DNA of 27,658 nucleotides from Obelidium mucronatum (taxonomy: Eukaryota; Chytridiomycota; Chytridiomycetes; Chytridiales; Chytriomycetaceae): positions 1 to 27,658 of the forward strand of contig JAIVFH010000329.1 in assembly GCA_025765595.1 (NCBI GenBank), given 5' to 3'. Position numbers and translations under genes: made by a program. Of this stretch, positions 1 through 8,732 are shown in pieces; the first letter of the stretch is position 1, and each line of letters starts with the position of its first letter. A model generated the notes under the pieces. That model did not search any database. It had not been told where the DNA came from and was given only the letters and a program-made list of their open reading frames with translations.

Positions 1-175
1 AGTCCACAACGACACCAACTACGACAACTACGACAACTACGACCACGACTACTGCAACTACACCAACTACGACAACAACTTCACCAACAACAACTACCAA
101 TGCGCCAACTACAACTACAACCACTACCACCACTACCACCACAACAAAGACCACGACAACATCAGCAACAAGCAC
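1..175 (+). repeat. Low-complexity ACN (Thr codon) repeat
   Basis: The segment is a degenerate run of ACA/ACT/ACG/ACC triplets with occasional CCA. It encodes the Thr-rich stalk of the CAP protein. Thr codons vary freely, so selection appears to act on the protein composition rather than on the DNA repeat. Confidence 0.85.
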
Positions 176-740
176 CGGAAAAGTCAAGCCAGACTGCAAC
201 ATAATTGCAGGAATCACCAGCAACTTCAAACTCACCAATGACCCCGCTGCGGACATTGTAGCCCTCTCCAACCAAATCCGCCAATACGTTGGCTCTGTAA
301 TCAACCTCCAAATGCCAACCGTCACATGGAACGCCGCCATCGCCCAAGGAGCCGCCGAACACGCACAAACCACAGTCAACAACAAATGCTCGCTCACTCA
401 CAATACAACCGCAAGCGCGTTCTTCCCCAAATCCGTTGGTCAAAATTTGTACATGCAATACGGCCGTGGCAGCGATGTTGGCAAGAACTATATCGCGGCT
501 GTGGCGGGTTGGGTTAGTCCTACTGAATGTAACGGGTACAATTCAAAGCAGAGGGGTGTGGATACGTTCCATACGTGGGGTCATTACTCGCAGGTGAATT
601 ACCCAACTTCCGTTCAGATGGGTTGTGCGCTTGTTGGGTGTCCAAATGGGTGGTTTGTTACAGCCTGTGATTACTATCCACCTGGAAATATGATGACTTC
701 GAGCGATACCAGCTCCATCATGATTGGAAACGGTTATTAA
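3..740 (+). CDS. Secreted CAP/SCP (PR-1-like) protein with Thr-rich stalk, 5' end outside window
   Basis: The reading frame is open from the left edge to a TAA at 738-740, so the start and any signal peptide lie outside the window. The first ~55 codons are almost entirely Thr with some Pro and Ala, a mucin-like and probably O-glycosylated linker. A CAP domain follows from about position 190. The CAP signature HTWGHYSQV and the second signature YYPPGNM are both visible, as are paired cysteines. Tetrad candidates are His in SLTHN, Gln in GQNLY where many members have Glu, Glu in PTECNGY, and His in WGHYSQ. Fungal CAP proteins are secreted and bind sterols and fatty acids; this one probably acts outside the cell or in the wall. 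Family assignment is firm; the ligand is unknown. Confidence 0.9.
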   Translation, partial: STTTPTTTTTTTTTTTTATTPTTTTTSPTTTTNAPTTTTTTTTTTTTTKTTTTSATSTGKVKPDCNIIAGITSNFKLTNDPAADIVALSNQIRQYVGSVINLQMPTVTWNAAIAQGAAEHAQTTVNNKCSLTHNTTASAFFPKSVGQNLYMQYGRGSDVGKNYIAAVAGWVSPTECNGYNSKQRGVDTFHTWGHYSQVNYPTSVQMGCALVGCPNGWFVTACDYYPPGNMMTSSDTSSIMIGNGY

Positions 741-817
741 AAAATTAGAAGACCGCACAAAAAAAAATGAAAAAAAGAAACCTGGGATGCTCCTTTCTAT
801 TCGAAACTATTAGAAGA

Positions 818-823
818 AATAAA
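818..823 (+). terminator. Polyadenylation signal of the CAP gene
   Basis: AATAAA lies 78 bp after the CAP stop codon, followed by T-rich sequence. The gene converges on the zinc-finger gene whose coding end is at 953. That gene has its own reverse-strand AATAAA at 924-929, so the 212-bp gap carries both 3' ends. Confidence 0.5.
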
Positions 824-952
824 TTTATCTTTTTGATGACTGTTCCTCTTTTTTTTTCATACTGTTTTGCCAGGTTGGAAAAAAATTAAAACCTTTAGTA
901 AGGGAGATTGCGCAACTCCCCTGTTTATTTACATCAAACAACAAATATGCTT

Positions 953-1450
953 CTAATCACAAAGGAATGAAATAGAAGGTTTTCGATCAGAGGTTGTTGA
1001 CACTGGCGGCGAAGGCGGAGTGGGAACAGTGATTTCCTTAATATAGCTCCTTTCCTTCCGCTTCTTGGTTTCAAGTTGGGCCAATAGCCAAGATTGGACT
1101 TGAGGATTCATCAGCGGCACCTGCGAACTATTCGGTGGCGAGGTTGTATGTATAAAGAGAGTGGGATTGGCGGTGTTTGGGACAACAGACTCGGTAGGAC
1201 ACCACAGGTTCATTGGTATTAAAGGCGCATCAGCAAGGCGACATCCGTGCTCTTGTTCGTATCTCCTAACGTGGGCTCTCTCGTGCTGGCTCAGGGCGTC
1301 TGTTCGATAGAACGATGAAGTACAACCCGGAACCTTGCAGCGGTATTGCCTTGCGGTCGTATGCTTCAGAGAGTGACGGGCAAGGTGAGGCTTGGTATTG
1401 AAGGACTTGTCGCACCCGGCAACGGTGCACTTGAACATTTTCTCAGACAT
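953..1450 (-). CDS. Small two-finger C2H2 protein, array member A
   Basis: A single-exon gene of 165 codons, ATG at 1450-1448, TAG at 955-953. Two adjacent C2H2 fingers of C-x4-C-x12-H-x3-H type occupy about residues 6-62: the first contains FNTKPHLARH, the second FYRTDALSQH. The rest is Pro/Ser-rich and probably unstructured, apart from SWLLAQLETKKRKER near residue 120 and the C-terminal KPSISFLCD. Both tail motifs recur in the next two genes, so this is one of three tandem paralogs. It is probably a sequence-specific DNA-binding regulator; the target is unknown. A TATATAG lies about 45 bp upstream of the ATG. Confidence 0.88.
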   Translation of the reverse strand: MSEKMFKCTVAGCDKSFNTKPHLARHSLKHTTARQYRCKVPGCTSSFYRTDALSQHERAHVRRYEQEHGCRLADAPLIPMNLWCPTESVVPNTANPTLFIHTTSPPNSSQVPLMNPQVQSWLLAQLETKKRKERSYIKEITVPTPPSPPVSTTSDRKPSISFLCD

Positions 1451-1494
1451 GTCGTAATAGATGTTGGGTTGTTGGTTTCAAACGGTTTCGATCC

Positions 1495-1501
1495 CTATAT
1501 A
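1495..1501 (-). promoter_or_regulatory. TATA-like element of zinc-finger gene A
   Basis: TATATAG on the minus strand, 45-51 bp upstream of the ATG at 1450. The two paralogous genes have TATA elements in an equivalent position (59-71 bp upstream). Confidence 0.5.
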
Positions 1502-1719
1502 TTGTGATTTCTACGCAAAATCCAATTTTAGTGCAAATAATTTGCGCACCCGAAAAGCTCCGAAAAGCTCCGAAATCTGTTTGCGCTCTCCTTTATTTAG
1601 TCACCAGCTCTTCCCAACACATATAGATCTGCACCAAATTGTCCACAACCAGCATGCATATCTGAATATCCGTGCTACTGCCTCTACATGCATTTTTATC
1701 AAGGCCCGAAGTGCCCTGT

Positions 1720-1779
1720 GTTGACAAGCTCTTCAACAAGCACCAACCCCTACGTTGTCAAGCTATTCAACAAACACCA
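1720..1779 (+). repeat. Imperfect direct repeat, two copies, period 34 bp
   Basis: Copy 1 is 1720-1745 and copy 2 is 1754-1779. Both read approximately GTTGWCAAGCTNTTCAACAA followed by RCACCA, with three mismatches. It lies in the upstream region of zinc-finger gene A; function unknown. Confidence 0.7.
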
Positions 1780-2326
1780 CTGCGATTTCTGCCAGGATCA
1801 AGTAGTACCTCAATGGTGCTGGGTAGTTTGAAACAAGCTTGTTACACGTCTCATGGCTGAGAATAAGCTAATCAGTCAGAGTATCAGCATGACATTCATG
1901 TTCTTCATTTTTGAGTTTACTGTGATGTGATTGATATTGCGGTCTGAGGACGTCTATTCTCGTCTGTAATGGCTGCAGTTTCCTCTGCTAAAAATAGAGC
2001 AGCGTAAGTATGACAGATAACAAAGAAAGCTCCCTACCAATGTGTAGCCTGAATTTCGATCTATCTGCGGTACACGTCTGGTGACTGGGGGATGCTTGGT
2101 GCGGTGGTGGCAGCAGGAAGTGCAAACGGGATAGTCGGAGTGCAAATGAAATGTAGCGCAAAATTTGTTGCTAGGAATGAGGATTTCGCGCAGATTTCAC
2201 AATACTAATTTTTGGTTTTTTTGTGATTTTATGGAATTTTCCATGCACTCATATGGCAGTTGAACATTGATTTTCCAGAAAATGTTTCACCATCAAGAAG
2301 GCCGGCTTCTAGTTTTTTCTTTATTT

Positions 2327-2842
2327 TTATTCGCACAAGAATGAAATAGAAGTTTTCCGCAATGATCCTGCATTTAGCGAATGGGAAGAATTGTGCCTGT
2401 CTTCTGGAATCAAGGTCTTTGGGTAAAATGCTACAGTTTTTCGTTTCATTGCTTGTTCCAACAACCACGATTCAATATTAGTATTACTTGAATCTGAATG
2501 GGAAGCTTGTGGTGTCGGTGGGGATGGAGGCGGCGATGCCATGGCTGTCGGTTTATTAGTAGGCCTGTACTCTTGATCATATCTCCGTTGATGAGACCTT
2601 TGGTGCTGGTTGAGAGCGTCGGTTCGGTAAAAGGTGGAAGTGCATCCAGGAACGTTACATTGTAACCTTCTGGCTCCAGTATGCTTCAAGGAGTGGCGAT
2701 TTAAATGCGGTTTCGTTCCAAACGACTTGTCGCATCCTGGAACTATACAAATGAACCGTTTTTTCGTAGTAGTAGTCGTAGTAGTAGCAATAGTAGTAGT
2801 ACCAGTAGTGGGTGGCTGTTGGTTGAGAGAGCTGAAATTCAT
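2327..2842 (-). CDS. Small two-finger C2H2 protein, array member B
   Basis: A single-exon gene of 171 residues. The first ATG in frame is at 2842-2840; the frame is open further upstream without an ATG, and a TATA box at 2910-2901 fits this start. The N-terminus has a Thr/Ala-rich stretch (ACT/GCA-type codons near 2770-2815). Two C2H2 fingers follow, with FGTKPHLNRH and FYRTDALNQH in the recognition helices. The tail carries ESWLLEQAMKRK and ends in RKTSISFLCE. Finger 2 is nearly identical to those of the neighbouring paralogs, which predicts overlapping DNA targets. AATAAA on the coding strand overlaps the stop region, so the 3'UTR may be short. Probably a transcription regulator. Confidence 0.88.
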   Translation of the reverse strand: MNFSSLNQQPPTTGTTTIATTTTTTTKKRFICIVPGCDKSFGTKPHLNRHSLKHTGARRLQCNVPGCTSTFYRTDALNQHQRSHQRRYDQEYRPTNKPTAMASPPPSPPTPQASHSDSSNTNIESWLLEQAMKRKTVAFYPKTLIPEDRHNSSHSLNAGSLRKTSISFLCE

Positions 2843-3420
2843 ATCTGCGGTGTTGCAGTTTTCGATCCTTTTTTTCCACTGATGGGAGATTCCCACTGTC
2901 TATTTTATACGCTTCTGTTTTCCGCCTGTGGATGAAACAAAAAACAAGATTTTTCTTAACTCTTTTGATAATTCTGGAGGAGTTGAACCACACACGCCAC
3001 TGAATCTGATTTCCAAATAACGTCGCTAGACAGAGAAACTTCTTACCATTAACAAAAATATTTTATTCTTTTCATGATTTGGTTCTTCTTGTTATTGGGA
3101 AAAAGAAGATTCTTGGTTGTTACTCAGAAGTGCTTAACAATTTGGACGAAATTGAACCTTTTCGGCTTGTCAAATGGGAAAATTTTTGCGGTGCCCCCCC
3201 AAAGTTGGAGACTCTATTTCACTGATTGGTAGTCTCTTCATAGTTTCTAACTCATATAGGAATACGAGAAATTTACTCTGTCTTTGCCTTCGTGCAGTTT
3301 CAACTCATTATGACCAACCAATTCCAGTTTGGATAGTGTTATATATCATTGATCAAATTATTATATATCAAATTATATTTATTACAGTTGTATTTTACAA
3401 GGCGAATATGAGAGATGAAA
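2843..3420. other. Intergenic region between zinc-finger genes B and C
   Basis: No gene supported. It holds the promoter of gene B near 2843-2990 and the AT-rich 3' region of gene C. TTATATATCA occurs twice, at 3339-3348 and 3361-3370. Open frames here overlap AT-rich sequence and have no recognisable protein features. Confidence 0.6.
2901..2910 (-). promoter_or_regulatory. TATA box of zinc-finger gene B
   Basis: GTATAAAATA on the minus strand, 59-68 bp upstream of the ATG at 2842. It matches the TATA consensus and supports choosing that ATG rather than the longer open frame. Confidence 0.6.
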
Positions 3421-4011
3421 TCAGTCACATAGGAAAGCAATCGACGTTTTGTCTTGAACCAGTACTGGTGGAGCAGGGATTCTGTACTGAACTGGACTTT
3501 TCATTGCAGTCAACGCAGGAGATTTAAGAAAGTATGTGGAAGCTTTCCGCCTCTTGATGTGTTCTGATAACCACGATTGAATTTCGCCATTTGCTTCTTG
3601 AATCCCACTTGACGACCGAATCATGAGAGTCGCTGGAGATACCGGTGGAGTAACAGGTCGCTGAGTATGAATCATATTTGCGGCTTGTAGTAGGAGATTG
3701 GCATTGTTGTTTGTGGGTGAGGAGGGGCAAGCGACAGTGGATGGTTCTGGAGTAATTTCCATTTGAGTTTGTGGATGAAGATGCTGTTGGTAACCCAGTT
3801 GTTGCTCATATCGCCGGCGATGAGCTTTTTGATGTTGATTAAGAGCATCGGTACGGTAAAATGTTGAAGTACAGCCTGGTACGTTGCACTTGTGTTTTCG
3901 AACTCCAGAATGGTTCAAAGCATGGCGGGAGAGATGCGCATTTGTAGTAAAGGCTTTCCCACATCCTGGGACTGTACATTGGAATCGCTTGATATGTTGA
4001 GAGTAGTTCAT
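3421..4011 (-). CDS. Small two-finger C2H2 protein, array member C
   Basis: A single-exon gene of 196 residues, ATG at 4011-4009, TGA at 3423-3421. The two fingers contain FTTNAHLSRH and FYRTDALNQH and occupy about residues 9-67. The middle is Gln/Pro/Thr-rich and probably unstructured. IQSWLSEHIKRRK lies near residue 145, and the protein ends in KTSIAFLCD. The order fingers, spacer, SWL block, end motif is the same as in genes A and B. The use of TGA as the terminator straight after the conserved end motif shows that TGA is a normal stop in this genome. Probable DNA-binding regulator, target unknown. Confidence 0.88.
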   Translation of the reverse strand: MNYSQHIKRFQCTVPGCGKAFTTNAHLSRHALNHSGVRKHKCNVPGCTSTFYRTDALNQHQKAHRRRYEQQLGYQQHLHPQTQMEITPEPSTVACPSSPTNNNANLLLQAANMIHTQRPVTPPVSPATLMIRSSSGIQEANGEIQSWLSEHIKRRKASTYFLKSPALTAMKSPVQYRIPAPPVLVQDKTSIAFLCD

Positions 4012-4515
4012 TTTCGATTGCAGTTTGATTTTCTTTCTTTGTAGGACCCTGTTTCTGGAAGGGGCATCAGCCTGCTTATATACTACTTTTTTGTTGCTTC
4101 AAGATCGACTATCCTGAATAATTTTTTCGTTTGGGAGTTGAACTGTCAGAAATTTGAATGAACAAGCAGAACTGTTTAAAAGTCCGGGTACACGTTCTAG
4201 CAAAGAAATAGAAAAAAAACGAACACAGTTTAGGATTTACCTGGAATACTTTGCTGCATCGTCGGGTATGCATTGATATTCATGAGTGTGTCAACACAAT
4301 ATTATTGAACCTGAAAAATTTTACAGTTTCAAGGGAATCTACATACACGCGCCACCCTCAACAATTGCACCACCGCAGAGTTCAAGGATAGTAGGGTGCA
4401 AACTTTGCGCGAAAGTAAGACAGTATGTCTAGTTTTTATTATAACATAACAAAACAACACGAAATCCAAAAATTCATGAACCAGCACGCGATTTTTTTAA
4501 TAAACAAACCCAAAT
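4012..4515. other. Intergenic region upstream of zinc-finger gene C
   Basis: No gene supported. It combines the promoter of gene C (4012-4200) with the 3' region of the gene ending at 4516. It is AT-rich towards 4430-4500. One TTTGCGCG word is present near 4407. Confidence 0.55.
4076..4082 (-). promoter_or_regulatory. TATA box of zinc-finger gene C
   Basis: TATATAA on the minus strand, 65-71 bp upstream of the ATG at 4011, the same spacing class as in gene B. Confidence 0.55.
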
Positions 4516-5388
4516 TCACCTTTGAGCAGTCACAGCTGCCCTAATCTGTGCCTCGTAATCGAAATTAACACTTCGCACCCCATTACCAGCAAGGGGTTTT
4601 GAACCCCATCGAAATCCTTTCTCTTCAGACTGCAATGCCGCGAAAGAAATGGAGCTCTGTCTTGCCGGAAATTCGGCACTTCCGCGACTACCACGGCTTT
4701 CGTTATCCCAATGACTAGTACTGCTGAGAGTGCTTAACATGACAGTAGACGTATTCTGGCCGAATCGCCCTGCTCCTACACTTCCCGTTCCAGTCAAAGT
4801 TCTCGATCTTTGCATTCCGACTGAATTCAACGCTCCAACACTTTTGCTGCGGCTTTGAGAGAGTGAGCGTGTTGGCGTAGAAGATTGAGAGCGACTATTT
4901 TGCGACGGCTGTCTCGAGGGAACATGATTGGGCAGATCAAAATATCGATGTTGTCGCTCTTGTTGCTGTTCACGTGGTCGTTGTAAGTGAGCGTTTGCAA
5001 TATGTTCCTGTTGTTGTGGATCACTGTTTGTCCGTGAATGAAAACTATGCGATGGAAGTGAGGGATGCTGAATAGGGATCTGGACAGAGTGCTCGATCTT
5101 TGTTGCTGGACTTGTTGGCGGAGATGGGTATATGTAATATTGTGATAGAGAGGCACTGGTAAGGTCGGGAGTGAAGCGCGGGTCCCGGTCCAGCGACGGC
5201 AATTCGTCAGAGTTCATACGGTTTGTGCTGGATACATAAGAGTCCAACAAGTCCAGCAAGTCTTCGTCTGTGGTTTGCTGAATTAGCAGCGGCCCTTGAT
5301 TCCACCAGCTGTATTCTGTACCTTGATCGTTACTTGAAACGCAGGATTCCGATGCTTTAGCAGATGGTGTGGGAAGCCGTGGTGCCAT
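4516..5388 (-). CDS. Disordered Ser/Gln-rich protein, paralog of the gene at 5570-6341
   Basis: A single-exon gene of 290 residues, ATG at 5388-5386, TGA at 4518-4516. No known domain. The sequence is Ser, Gln, Arg and Pro-rich and largely low complexity, with PSPPTSPATK and several SRSQS-type patches that look like phosphorylation sites. Near residue 180 it has SRSKSVGALNS, then QRSRTLTG and GRFGQ; the C-terminus is VNFDYEAQIRAAVTAQR. The next gene has the same order of blocks (SRSKGV, QRAKSTL, VFGQ, and VNHGYKSQVAAHR at its end), so the two are probably tandem paralogs. The stop overlaps a 5' splice-like AGGTGAAT, but the paralog ends at the same place, so I keep the stop. Function unknown. 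Confidence 0.75.
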   Translation of the reverse strand: MAPRLPTPSAKASESCVSSNDQGTEYSWWNQGPLLIQQTTDEDLLDLLDSYVSSTNRMNSDELPSLDRDPRFTPDLTSASLSQYYIYPSPPTSPATKIEHSVQIPIQHPSLPSHSFHSRTNSDPQQQEHIANAHLQRPREQQQERQHRYFDLPNHVPSRQPSQNSRSQSSTPTRSLSQSRSKSVGALNSVGMQRSRTLTGTGSVGAGRFGQNTSTVMLSTLSSTSHWDNESRGSRGSAEFPARQSSISFAALQSEEKGFRWGSKPLAGNGVRSVNFDYEAQIRAAVTAQR

Positions 5389-5569
5389 TTGAGGGTGAGG
5401 GTGCCCTTTTGAGATAGTGATATTGGGAACACAAGCCCACCCAAAATGTCAGTCGAGTGTCTTGGTTAATGGAATTTTTGGGGTTCTAATCAAAGAGTTA
5501 TGTTTTATTCGTGGAACAGTGGAACTATATCGGAGTCCATTAAAGAATAATAAGTAGTTAAACATTAAA

Positions 5570-6341
5570 TTAACGATGTGCGGCGACCTGCGACTTATAA
5601 CCGTGATTCACCGTTAATTTGGTGGCGGATTTTCCGGATAATGCAGCACCGCTTCCAAGACTAAGCGGACCCAGTGGAGAGCTCGATTCTTTGTTTGAAC
5701 TTTTTCTTGCAGGAATAGTATGCATTGGATGGGCAGATTGGTCAATCTTTTGGTTGATTCCCCTTGTTCGACCAAAACCAAAAGCGGAAGTATCCTCCGA
5801 CCGGCGGGGACTAAAAGCGACAGCCGAATCACTCTGCGAACGGGAAGGGTCTTGTTCTTGTCCAAAGACTCCAAGAGTTGATTTTGCCCTTTGAAAGGCT
5901 GAACCAGTAACTCCTTTGCTTCTACTGCGATCTGAGGCTGTTGTCATCGGCACAGGAAGAGTAAGATTCTGTTTAAGCCGATGACCCATTCTTTTGAAGA
6001 CTTGCTGAGTGCTGCTGATGCTCTGTGCTGGTATATGGGGTCTTGAACTGCTGTCGAAGGAGTGGTTTTGATCATTCTCCGAATAGTAGTCGCTCTCATC
6101 GAAACTAGCGTAGGATTCGTAAATATCTGATTCACATTCGTCGGGTGTCGGGGTAGTTCTGTATGATTCGTAGATTTCAAGCACTTCTGCTGTGATAGAT
6201 CACGTCACTGACGTCAGCCCGACTCTTCCAAAGCACAGAAGTTGAGAAAGCATCCAATATACCTTGTTCTCTCTTGAGACTTTTTAAATTCAGAGACGCA
6301 ATGATCTGCTTCGGTGAGGGCCGACTGTGAATTGCTGACAT
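5570..6341 (-). CDS. Disordered Ser-rich protein with one intron, paralog of the gene at 4516-5388
   Basis: Two exons: 6341-6263 and 6186-5570, joined across a 76-bp intron (GTATAT...CAGCAG); phases match and give 231 residues. The start is the first ATG, 6341-6339. The N-terminus has a Lys/Leu segment, then an acidic Tyr/Ser-rich stretch with two IYESY copies, around residues 30-60. Later blocks RSRSKGV, QRAKSTLGVFGQ and the tail VNHGYKSQVAAHR match the neighbouring gene. No catalytic motif is visible. The IYESY elements are candidate phospho-tyrosine or docking motifs, which is inference only. The gap to the upstream gene's stop at 6433 is 91 bp. Confidence 0.72.
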
Positions 6342-6432
6342 TTTCACTTTTGTGCTCAAAGTTTGAAAGTTTCTGAATTGAATTTTTATCTTTTTTAATC
6401 AAACACACGTTCTTAATCAAAAACGAGGCCTC

Positions 6433-8570
6433 TCAATAAGAGACACTCTTCGAATCTTTTCGTGAAGGAATCGAAGGCGCCAATGCTTCCGATCCTGCAG
6501 TAGTGTCTGCGGGGTTCGAAGGAGGCCTTGGTTCGGGAACAGTTCCGCCACCAGCAGCACCAGCGGGCTTACCACCAAACAACCAACCGACCCAAGTTCC
6601 ACCACCCGCACCACCTGCTGCTTCCTTCCGCCCTTCGGCTTTTTCCGCCATCATATCTTTTTGAAACTCTGCAAACTCGCCATCTAAAGCACTAAATGAA
6701 TCTTTAGGTGGAGGTGCAGGAATAACATCTAGGACAGATTCGTCTACATCGACATATGAATCGAAAATGTCGGCTTGAACCATATCTTGTGTGATTGTCT
6801 CGTACCCCTTGTTTTCGTACTTGACTCCAGCCGCTGGATTTGCTCCTGGACCAGCAGAAGCGAGAGTTGCAGTGGTGGTTCGGGGCCTTGGACCTGGCGG
6901 CCGTGAGAGGCTCGTGGAGGGTCTTGGAGCTGAAATCGTGGAGACGGATGTCGTTAATGTGGAGGGTCTCGGAACAGTCGCTGCACGCTGTATTGGGGGC
7001 TGTTGTGAATTGTTGCCAATATTCATGGGTCTGTTGTTGTAAGGTTGCATAGATGGCGGTGGATTGGATGGTGACGGTTGGTAGGATGAATGATGATTGT
7101 ACGGCGACGCTACTACGGGCAAAAAATTCGTGGACGGTATGAACCCAGCAGGTGGTGGGGCTGGCTGACCAGGTATAAATCCAGGAGGTGGAGGTGCAGG
7201 TTGTCCAGGCAAATATCCTGGTGGTGGCCCATGTCCCGATGGTGAAACTGGAGAAGGAGAACCGGCATATACATTTGTAGTGAATGGAGCAGTCGGAGAT
7301 ATTGGAGGATATTGGGGTTGCACCAGTTCATTTTGTTGGGGTGTATTCCTCCGAGCATTGCCACCCCCAGGAACAAACAACTGCTTCATCTTTTCCTTTT
7401 GATTTTCAAGCTTCTGCATCATACGTTCTTTGAGTTTCTGAGATTTGATGACTTTCATACCATTTGCAGCATGAGTGATGGGCTGCGGTTTCTGGAATGG
7501 GGATTTAGCACGCCCATTGCCGCTGTTTGACAAATGCGACGATGACCTGCGGCTGTTGATGGAAGAAATCGCAGGTTCGTAATCCGGATCTTCGAAAATC
7601 CAATTGTTGTCTTCTGATGGCCGCAAGTGTGGCTCTGCCGAATCAGACGAATCAGCAGCAGTGGGTTCATCTATAACAACGATTTTCATCATTGTTTTGC
7701 TGGCCGCTTTTGCAGTTGATACAGGAGCTTGAGGTTGTGGCTGAATAACATTAGTGCCAGTTGCAGGAGCTTCTTCAGGCTGCTGCAGACCAACATGGTA
7801 TGTATAAGCCTCGTTAAACTTTGATACTGCAGCGTATTGTTTGCGTTCAGCGACACTAGGCAGGGTATTTGGGGCAAAAGAAGACATTCGCTTCGGATGA
7901 GACCGTGTGGGAGCCGTTGATTCCAACGTTGAATTGCTTCTGAACTTGACATTCTTTCCTTTTCCCTTCTTTTGTTTCCGCGGAAGCGCTGCAGCCTCTT
8001 CTTCGCCCTGGGTTCAAGATGTGTGATATTAGTGTGTCATCCAGTCCCAATTATACACACCATTGAGCCAATAATAAGATTCGCTTTCGTATTCTGCATG
8101 ACAGTGTACGAAACAGGGACTTCCTTCTCCCCCAAATCTTCAAGGAGTGGCTGCCCCGCTGCCACAACCTTCACTGTCGTCCAGTCCGTTTTCTCCTTCT
8201 TTGCCCACTTGAACTTGCTGGCAACAGCTTTTGCATCTTCCCAGTTTTGATCGTTGTCGGTGTCATCCACGGGGCCATCGACTTTGGCAGTTGGAGCTGC
8301 AGGAGGAGGAGGGGCAATGGCAGACTTTTTGCTGAGTTCTCTGCTTTTGACACTTTCATAGCTCTCATTTCGGCGGGCTACTCCGACGATATTCTGGTCG
8401 CTTTGGCTTCGAGGTGCCCGGATTCTCTTTGATGTTGAAGCTGTCCTTGGGGGTGGTGGTGCTGGGTGGTTGCTACTCATCACTTTTTTTGTTTGGAAGG
8501 AAATCTCTGTCACCATGGGCTTGAGCAAAGTGACATTGTATCGACTTATTGAATGGTATGTGGAATGCAT
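6433..8570 (-). CDS. Long disordered Pro-rich protein with a Gly-Trp-Leu-Phe motif
   Basis: Two exons, 8570-8061 and 8007-6433, joined across a 53-bp intron with a clear ACTAAT branch site and CCCAG acceptor; phase 0 on both sides, 694 residues. Three in-frame ATGs compete (8570, 8516, 8480). The first is preferred because TATATAAATA sits about 100 bp upstream. The protein is mostly disordered. It has PPPP-containing stretches at both ends, two near-repeats of GQPAPPP followed by PGFIP or AGFIP around residue 440, a Lys/Met-rich helix (KLKERMMQKLENQKEKMKQL), and WVGWLFGGK close to the C-terminus. DNNWIFEDPDYEP resembles NKNWNLEDQDTEDD in the next gene upstream. Pro-rich runs suggest SH3, WW or profilin partners. 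Function unknown. Confidence 0.75.
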
Positions 8571-8666
8571 TTAAGGCGGTATCTTTGTTTGAAGCTATCT
8601 GAAGAAACTCGAAGATTCCTTGTTGACCACAACAACGAAACGCATCATAAGTACTGTTATGTATCA

Positions 8667-8676
8667 TATTTATATA
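8667..8676 (-). promoter_or_regulatory. TATA box of the 6433-8570 gene
   Basis: TATATAAATA on the minus strand, about 100 bp upstream of the ATG at 8570. It lies in the 162-bp gap after the TAG of the next gene at 8733. Confidence 0.5.
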
Positions 8677-8732
8677 TTTGCAGTTTCATCAAAGTAGTTA
8701 AAGAATTGGAAAATGGTATTGAAATAATAGTC

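Larger units (their letters stand above)
1451..2326. other. Intergenic region between zinc-finger genes A and B
   Basis: No convincing gene. The part next to 1450 is the promoter of gene A and the part next to 2326 the 3' region of gene B. It contains a perfect 10-bp tandem duplication (CGAAAAGCTC at 1551-1560 and 1561-1570), an imperfect ~26-bp duplication (1720-1745 and 1754-1779, period 34 bp), and several TTTGCGC/TTTCGCGC-like words. Short open frames on the plus strand lack domains and splice logic. Confidence 0.6.

Noticed and set aside
1461..2145. Several 60-90-codon open frames in the zinc-finger intergenic region
   Set aside because: No domains, biased composition or splice partners; lengths expected by chance.
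4510..4524. Donor-like AGGTGAAT overlapping the stop of the 4516-5388 gene
   Set aside because: The paralog at 5570 ends at the equivalent residue, so the stop is probably real.
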